Of a stretch of DNA of 64,000 nt, positions 59,119-64,000 are shown one piece after another. The position numbers and the translations under genes were made by a program. The notes under the pieces are model-generated. The model saw only the letters and a list, made by a program, of their open reading frames with translations, was not told where the DNA came from and did no database searches. Within the stretch, counting starts at the first letter, position 1. Every line of letters begins with the position of its first letter. The DNA lies in assembly GCA_029255365.1 (NCBI GenBank), contig JAPFQF010000040.1, forward strand, positions 1-64,000, written 5' to 3'. The DNA is from Candidatus Nitrosopumilus sp. GTDB taxonomy: Archaea > Thermoproteota > Nitrososphaeria > Nitrososphaerales > Nitrosopumilaceae.

Positions 59119-59927
59119 TGTGTTTTCACCATTAATTCTAGATGTGTTGATTTTATTTTTCCAATCTCCTCGATTGCAGATCTGGAATACACGGTTAATC
59201 TAATTGCGTCAGAACCTGGGGCTAGATCTAACACGCTCAAGTCTTTAACATTTCTTACTTCTACTCCTGGTATTGCCCCTGTTGCTTGCAGAAGGTTTGA
59301 CGAATTTACAGTTACAAACAAAACACTCTTTCCCACTTTCTTACTTCTGCCTCTGAGCCTTGATTGTCCAGAACGTGGCTTTCTTGTGTTTAATCTTTCT
59401 ACATCCTGTGTTAATTTCAACGCGTTTAGGACTTTGGTAATCTCGCTTGTTTTGGCAATGGATTCAATGTCGTCTGATACTATGATTGGGAATGATTCTA
59501 TGCCTTGGACTTTGTGACCCCTTAATTCGACGAGATCCTTTGACGCTGTTGCTGCAATTGCAGAACATAGTGCCAGTTTGTTTTCTTTTTTGTTTAATTT
59601 CTTGTAGATTACCTTGTCGACAATTGGTGGATGTGCTTGCCTGCCGCCTCTGGTGGATGCCACTTCTGCCCCTTGTCCCTGTCGTCCACCGCCTCCACCT
59701 GTCATTCTTGCAACACGGGCGACGCCTTGACCAGTTGGAGGGTTGTTTGAATCTGCAACTACGTCCATACCTGCATTTGGTTTTCTTCCCTGTCTTTGGA
59801 ATTTATGGGATGTTAAATTGGTGCAAGCCTTGTGAATTAACTCTCTTCTGAACGGAGTTGAGAAAATTATTGGCAGTTCTATTTCTGAATCTTTTGATCC
59901 TGTGGTTGTGTAGGTTGCTGTCTTCAT
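59115..59927 (-). CDS. rpl4: Ribosomal protein uL4
   Basis: 270 residues, archaeal L4e type: the exit-tunnel loop VARMTGGGGGRQGQGAEVAST, then GIESFPIIVSDDIE. Overlaps rpl3 by 1 nt. Confidence 0.94.
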   Translation of the reverse strand: MKTATYTTTGSKDSEIELPIIFSTPFRRELIHKACTNLTSHKFQRQGRKPNAGMDVVADSNNPPTGQGVARVARMTGGGGGRQGQGAEVASTRGGRQAHPPIVDKVIYKKLNKKENKLALCSAIAATASKDLVELRGHKVQGIESFPIIVSDDIESIAKTSEITKVLNALKLTQDVERLNTRKPRSGQSRLRGRSKKVGKSVLFVTVNSSNLLQATGAIPGVEVRNVKDLSVLDLAPGSDAIRLTVYSRSAIEEIGKIKSTHLELMVKTQ

Positions 59928-60922
59928 CAGATAACTACCTCCAAAATGTTTGGTTTGATAACTTTGTCAGGTGCATTTCTAATCTGACTTCTTAGTTTGA
60001 TTAATCTTTTGTATGTTCCTGGGACCGAACCTTTTAGAATGATAAAGTCTCCTTTTACTAGACCAAAGTGTTTGTATCCACCATCTGGGTTGATTTTAAT
60101 TTTATCCGATTCAGTATTTCCCATAACCATAATTCTTTTGTCGTATTCTAGTCTTTGATGGAATCCTGTCTGTCCTGCTCTTGGAACTGTATACATGACA
60201 CTTCCTGGTGAAATTGGGCCTAATGAACCAACTTCTCTAACTGTTTTTCTTGATTTAGCCTGTTTAGTTTTAACGCCCCATCTTCTCATGACTCCTTGCC
60301 ATCCGTGACCTTTTGTAATTGCTGCAACATCGACAGTTGCACCTGTTTCAAAAATTTGATCAATCTTAATTTCTTTTCCTAGTAATTCTTTAACGTGTGC
60401 AAATTGTTTTTCGATATCTCCTCCGCTGACCATTGCTTCAAAAATATACGGTTTCTTCATTTCTAATCCTGCGGCTCTTGGGGAAACTGCAACAATTGCA
60501 AAAATTTCTTTAATCTTTTTTAATCTTGATTCTGCGTTTTCAATTGAACCTGCAATATTTTTAATTGAGATTTCTTTTGAAATGTTTTTTGGAATGTCTT
60601 CAGCATACACATCAAATTCTGCGTGGTTTCCGTCATGATCTTTTGAATATCCTCTAATTCCTAAAATTAAAATTGGTGGGGTAACTAATACTGTTCCTAA
60701 ACTAACTAGCTGTTTTCCTGCATTGGGCACTTTGTCACGATCATCAATGCTGACTATTTGCACACACCCTGCCTTGAACCCGCAGTGAGCTAAAATTTTT
60801 GGTTCATCTGTTGCTGATCGTGTTGGCCATGATCTGATTCTTGCTTCCATACTTTTTGCACGTACTCTACGTGAGTATGCAAGACTTCCTCTACGTGCTT
60901 GATGTCGCTTTCGGGCTCCCAT
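59927..60922 (-). CDS. rpl3: Ribosomal protein uL3
   Basis: 331 residues: GARKRHQARRGSLAYSRRVRAK and the motif TKGHGWQGVMRRWGVKTKQ. First gene of the ribosomal operon. Archaeal length. Confidence 0.95.
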   Translation of the reverse strand: MGARKRHQARRGSLAYSRRVRAKSMEARIRSWPTRSATDEPKILAHCGFKAGCVQIVSIDDRDKVPNAGKQLVSLGTVLVTPPILILGIRGYSKDHDGNHAEFDVYAEDIPKNISKEISIKNIAGSIENAESRLKKIKEIFAIVAVSPRAAGLEMKKPYIFEAMVSGGDIEKQFAHVKELLGKEIKIDQIFETGATVDVAAITKGHGWQGVMRRWGVKTKQAKSRKTVREVGSLGPISPGSVMYTVPRAGQTGFHQRLEYDKRIMVMGNTESDKIKINPDGGYKHFGLVKGDFIILKGSVPGTYKRLIKLRSQIRNAPDKVIKPNILEVVI

Positions 60923-61015
60923 GACTAAAACGCATCATCGAAATCCCTCTATTAAACCATGTGAGGTATCGTTAACCACTAAAAAAATCCAGGTTAACTA
61001 ACTACGACTAATTTG

Positions 61016-61126
61016 TCACGGTAAAAACAATTCTGACGCTGAATTCCAGATTGTAATTCCGCCTACTAATATCCCGAAAATGCCTAAACCGATGGCAAAT
61101 AGCAGAAAGTTTTTTCGTTCTGCCAT
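61016..61126 (-). CDS. 36-residue single-helix membrane peptide
   Basis: ATG 61126 starts 1 nt after the TGA end zone of the SPOUT gene (overlapping by none or a few bases). AERKN head, helix FLLFAIGLGIFGILVGGITIW, polar tail. Placed between the SPOUT gene and rpl3; no family known. Confidence 0.6.
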   Translation of the reverse strand: MAERKNFLLFAIGLGIFGILVGGITIWNSASELFLP

Positions 61127-61127
61127 G

Positions 61128-61940
61128 TTATGACGTACTTTGAGCGTTAAGTATTGCCAATGTTCCAAGCAGTGCTTCCTCAAGACGTACTGTTTCAGTC
61201 GCTTGATTTGGAAAAAAGTTCAATGACTTTGCATTTTGGACCTTGTTCATCCTGCCTCCGATAATCTCATGCACTCCTCTTTCAGGAGATCCAAATACTA
61301 CAAGTGTCGGTTCGTCTGATTTTGTATATTTTGACAACTGTTCACTGGAAACCGGTTTGCCTTTTCTTGATGTTATGATGATGTTCCCTTTCCATTCGGA
61401 CAGTATGGAAAATAAGTTCGCTCTTTCTTTTACAGAATATCCCCAATAGGTCGGAATTTGACTTTTATCAATATCTTTGACTGACAATCTTGGATATCCC
61501 TCCTTGAATCTGACTGTCACTCTTTTCCCGTTTGAAGTGTCTCCATAATACTGGATTAGTTGATTTATTCCGACATCTACAAACTTTTTCCCTTTCTGAC
61601 TTACCACGATTCCTTCTCTGATGTCTCCTGCCATGATTTTTTTAGCGTTAACTGGTGTGTTGTGGCTTGGAATTTTTAACGGGTGCAGCACTCCTGAAAA
61701 TTTCAAGTCGTTCATTATTGGAAACAACCTTCTTCTCAAAAATTGTGGTGTTTCTAAATATTTTAGAATCATTACCATAAACCCTCCCTCTGACTTGTTG
61801 GTTCCCTCTTGATAGACGTAGATTGTATCAATTTTAAAAATTGCACAAGCTCTAGCTAGCACGGAAATTTTTCTAGTTTTATCGATTTTTAGTGATTCGT
61901 CTGATAGAGCAGACCCTGGAATTGCAACAGATAATTTCAA
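61128..61940 (-). CDS. COG2106-type SPOUT RNA methyltransferase
   Basis: 270 residues. Start LSVAIPGSALSDESLKIDKTRKI, then YLETPQFLRRRLFP and HPLKIPSHN; the SAM-binding trefoil knot is near the C-terminus (LVVFGSPERGVHEIIG; NFFPNQATETVRLEEALLGTLAIL). The human homologue modifies 28S rRNA at an N3 uridine; this supports an rRNA target here. Confidence 0.88.
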   Translation of the reverse strand: MKLSVAIPGSALSDESLKIDKTRKISVLARACAIFKIDTIYVYQEGTNKSEGGFMVMILKYLETPQFLRRRLFPIMNDLKFSGVLHPLKIPSHNTPVNAKKIMAGDIREGIVVSQKGKKFVDVGINQLIQYYGDTSNGKRVTVRFKEGYPRLSVKDIDKSQIPTYWGYSVKERANLFSILSEWKGNIIITSRKGKPVSSEQLSKYTKSDEPTLVVFGSPERGVHEIIGGRMNKVQNAKSLNFFPNQATETVRLEEALLGTLAILNAQSTS

Positions 61941-61971
61941 TGTAATTTAATCTCGCAGGCAGCCTAATTAA

Positions 61972-62709
61972 TTATTTTTGTTCGTGTGGGTATTTTGTTT
62001 TGGCGTCATTTGCATACTTTATGATTTGCTCTTCTGAGATTAATTCGTATAACCCTGTCTCTTTTTTAATACGTGCCATTCTGATGTGGCTTGTCCCCTT
62101 CTTGTCTTCACTTGAAAGATATATTCCTGCAGTGGCCAGTGTTGCAGCATCATCAAGTGAAAGATCTTTTTTGTATGTTTTCTCCAAAAAGTCTGTTACT
62201 TGTTCAGAACCTGAACCGATTGCTATTGCGTCATATGAGATGTATGTTCCACTTGGATCAGTAAGAAACAATTCGGGTTTGTTGTTTACAACTCCGCCGA
62301 GAATAAGTGCAACACCGTAAGGTCTTACACCTGCATACTGTGTATATTGTTGACATTGATCAGCTAAATGTTTTGCAATTGTTTCAACTTCGACTGGTTC
62401 ATCATAAACCATCTTGTTGCTTTGTGAAAAGAATCTTGCATTGTCTACTTGACTTCTTGCATCTGGAATGTACCCTGCCGCTGCGACTCCTACATGATCA
62501 TCGATCTGGAAAATCTTTTGAGCTGTGCTTGAAATTTGTAATTTTCTTGGCTTTTCCTCGACTGCGATGATGATTCCATCTTTGCATTTTATCCCGACAG
62601 CTATCGATCCCCTTCTTACGGTTTCAATGGCGTATTCCACTTGGTACAATCTGCCATCAGGTGAGAATACTGTGATTGCTCTGTCGTAACCTTGTTGTGC
62701 TGGAAGCAT
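61972..62709 (-). CDS. psmA: 20S proteasome alpha subunit
   Basis: 245 residues: QQGYDRAITVFSPDGRLYQVEYA is the N-terminal gate helix and signature. Forms the outer ring. The end KTKYPHEQK is not the HbYX kind. TATA-like TTGTATAATC lies about 23 nt before the ATG. Confidence 0.95.
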   Translation of the reverse strand: MLPAQQGYDRAITVFSPDGRLYQVEYAIETVRRGSIAVGIKCKDGIIIAVEEKPRKLQISSTAQKIFQIDDHVGVAAAGYIPDARSQVDNARFFSQSNKMVYDEPVEVETIAKHLADQCQQYTQYAGVRPYGVALILGGVVNNKPELFLTDPSGTYISYDAIAIGSGSEQVTDFLEKTYKKDLSLDDAATLATAGIYLSSEDKKGTSHIRMARIKKETGLYELISEEQIIKYANDAKTKYPHEQK

Positions 62710-62826
62710 TTGATTGCAATGCTTTGATTATACAATTTAAACCATGCCAACAATTGAGAGCAATTGCCACTTTGATCGGAGCCTGATTGATGATGAATCG
62801 TTACAAATCAAACCTTAATTTGAAAC

Positions 62827-63261
62827 TTGAATTATGATGGATTTGTGAAGTTTGAAATAGAATTTACAGGACATGAGAATATTCGCTCTAACCATCAGAT
62901 GACCTTGGAGATTACTAAAGAATCTCATTTGACTCCCAGGGGAGATTGCATTATCGGCGTTAATGCAAAATCCAGCTGTGTCGATTTACCTGAAGAATTA
63001 AAAAATAAGCTGAAAACCCCTGATTCTAAAGTATATTTTTCAATTAAGGTTGGGGATGAAGAGTTTGCAATGGAGGGAAAAGGACACCCTGATCTTATTT
63101 TGAGCCACGCTGAGGATATTGTTATTCGAAAAAGTGATTTTATTTGCCCGCGAACATTGGCAATTAAGTGTGACAAGGCCTCTGATTTGTTACCTAGAAG
63201 CATGGTGGTCCTGCTACAAGATCCAAAAACTATCGGCACATTTACCATTGTTGTCGAATGA
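62827..63261 (+). CDS. DUF371 protein
   Basis: 144 residues matching archaeal DUF371: FTGHENIRSNHQMTLEITKE, LTPRGDCIIGVNAKSSC, RTLAIKCDKASDLLPRSMV. Function unknown; strongly conserved in archaea. Start codon chosen at TTG 62827. Confidence 0.85.
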   Translation: MNYDGFVKFEIEFTGHENIRSNHQMTLEITKESHLTPRGDCIIGVNAKSSCVDLPEELKNKLKTPDSKVYFSIKVGDEEFAMEGKGHPDLILSHAEDIVIRKSDFICPRTLAIKCDKASDLLPRSMVVLLQDPKTIGTFTIVVE

Positions 63262-63298
63262 TGCTGACAATTTTATACCCTGTACTTTCATTTCCACC

Positions 63299-63418
63299 GT
63301 GGGTCTTAAAACTAACTTGTTCCTCTTGGTGCCGTTGGCAATCTTTGCGGCAATAATTATCGGATTTGGCATGTTCAACACCATATGTAAAAATTCCAAT
63401 GTCCCGATAAACTGTTAG
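63299..63418 (+). CDS. 39-residue single-helix membrane peptide
   Basis: GTG 63299 lies 25 nt after TATA-like TTTTATACCC. Basic head (GLKTN), helix LFLLVPLAIFAAIIIGFGM, then a Cys-containing tail. A longer frame into the DUF371 gene and a minus-strand frame here are shadows. Confidence 0.55.
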   Translation: MGLKTNLFLLVPLAIFAAIIIGFGMFNTICKNSNVPINC

Positions 63419-63505
63419 ATCTGCTGAATTTCTTTACACAATTTTCTGTTTTAGCTAATTCTGATTTAGCGTGATTTTCTTAAGCCATGACGTTCTAAAC
63501 TATTC

Positions 63506-63847
63506 GTGATAAAGCATGTCGTTGAGTTACCACTTTCCATAAAACCTACTGATGCAGAACTAAAAAAACTGAAAGAATACTTCAAAGAAATGCCTGTGGC
63601 TGAAATTCTTACGGGGCTGAAATTTGCAAATAATAGATGGTCTGCAAAAGACGCCGGCACCCTAAAAGTGGGTAGAAAAAGCATCGTCCAGAAGGAAATT
63701 CATTCAGTTACATCTGAACAAGCTCAGTGGAGACTAAAAAATTGGAAGATGATGATTGCAAATTATCGCAGACGAGGTTACAGCTACCCGACAATCTCCA
63801 GAATTAAAAAAATCTTGATACAAAAAAGTAAAAAGAAATCCAAATAA
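63506..63847 (+). CDS. Small basic protein, unknown
   Basis: 113 residues, GTG start. Lys-rich throughout, ending KKILIQKSKKKSK; a folded middle with ATLQWRLKN-like helices (SEQAQWRLKNWKMMIANY). Possibly nucleic-acid binding. No family recognised. Confidence 0.5.
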   Translation: MIKHVVELPLSIKPTDAELKKLKEYFKEMPVAEILTGLKFANNRWSAKDAGTLKVGRKSIVQKEIHSVTSEQAQWRLKNWKMMIANYRRRGYSYPTISRIKKILIQKSKKKSK

Positions 63848-63863
63848 TTTAAAAATTATTTTT

Positions 63864-64000
63864 CTATATGAACACGTCTGTTCTTCTCTGAACGATTTGT
63901 TGTTTTAACGAATCTGGAATATCTGGAATTGTAGATTTTGTTTGCCCTGCAATTATGCTGTGTGCTTCTTCTAGAATTGCCAGTGTGTCTGCATTGGTTT
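63864..64000 (-). CDS. C-terminal end of a protein cut by the window edge
   Basis: Minus-strand frame ending at TAG 63864: DTLAILEEAHSIIAGQ, then IPDIPDSLKQQIVQRRTDVF. The start is beyond 64000, so the family cannot be named. Confidence 0.6.
   Translation of the reverse strand, partial: TNADTLAILEEAHSIIAGQTKSTIPDIPDSLKQQIVQRRTDVFI

Noticed and set aside
63479-63484. CTTAAG before the 63506 gene
   Set aside because: The flanks do not match the extended box, so it is probably an ordinary TATA-like element.
1-64000. CRISPR arrays, IS elements or integrase/attachment sites
   Set aside because: No regularly spaced direct repeats, transposase or integrase genes were seen; the IS1634-like N-terminus at 26100 belongs to the B12 protein.

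Overview
The window is a 64 kb, AT-rich, tightly packed archaeal chromosome segment. It looks like an ammonia-oxidising thaumarchaeon of the Nitrosopumilales. The support is the archaeal information genes (aEF-2 with its diphthamide histidine, TFB, proteasome alpha subunit, RNase P protein Rnp1, S4e), the archaeal purine enzyme PurP, a phasin-like protein, CFI-box and AWVKNNAGWW-repeat surface proteins, and many tiny leaderless genes whose TATA box lies about 26 bp before the start codon. The species cannot be named from the sequence.

Layout. 0-13 kb: a PQQ-dehydrogenase-like surface protein, MqnD (menaquinone), EF-2, a phasin-like protein and many small unknown genes. Eight promoters here share the extended box ATACGCTTAAGTTCAT. 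13-18.7 kb: membrane proteins, a CBS-TrkH potassium transporter and a DUF151 nuclease-like protein. 19-32 kb: an accessory block described below. 32-47.5 kb: de novo purine synthesis (purP, purS, purQ, purL, purF, purC) interleaved with UbiX, TatA/TatC, a DnaJ-TPR protein, a nonsense-broken CBS gene, DUF427 and a large PKD-type surface protein. 47.5-52.6 kb: an ArsR-type regulator, a PPOX-family enzyme, an H1-like Lys/Ala protein, four overlapping micro-ORFs, and three copies of a 26-bp palindrome. 52.7-61 kb: tRNA-Asn and the S10/spc-type ribosomal operon read leftwards from rpl3 to rpl6, without rpl2 at its usual place. 61-64 kb: a SPOUT methyltransferase, proteasome alpha, DUF371 and a partial gene.

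The most interesting part is 19-31.5 kb. Twelve transcription units carry the heptamer TTRNCAC (usually followed by TAG) in the sense orientation. Its first base lies 56-59 nt before the start codon, and in six of the twelve a second copy lies exactly 19 bp closer to the gene. The genes behind these promoters include a CarH/LitR-type B12-binding protein (W-x9-EH and E-x-H-x2-G motifs), a TFB in one operon with a zinc-ribbon protein and a pyrimidine-dimer DNA glycosylase, a phytoene-desaturase-like FAD enzyme, an SDR-membrane fusion, a DICT-type sensor protein, a ribbon-helix-helix protein, and a PPOX-family/zinc-ribbon operon. I infer a light/UV-responsive regulon with its own general transcription factor. 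The motif and its spacing are read directly from the sequence; the light link is inferred from the gene content.

Several genes under 60 codons were found by reading the sequence itself: two ribbon-helix-helix proteins, uS14, zinc-ribbon and C2H2 microproteins, and single-helix membrane peptides. A structured RNA is proposed at 19454-19547.
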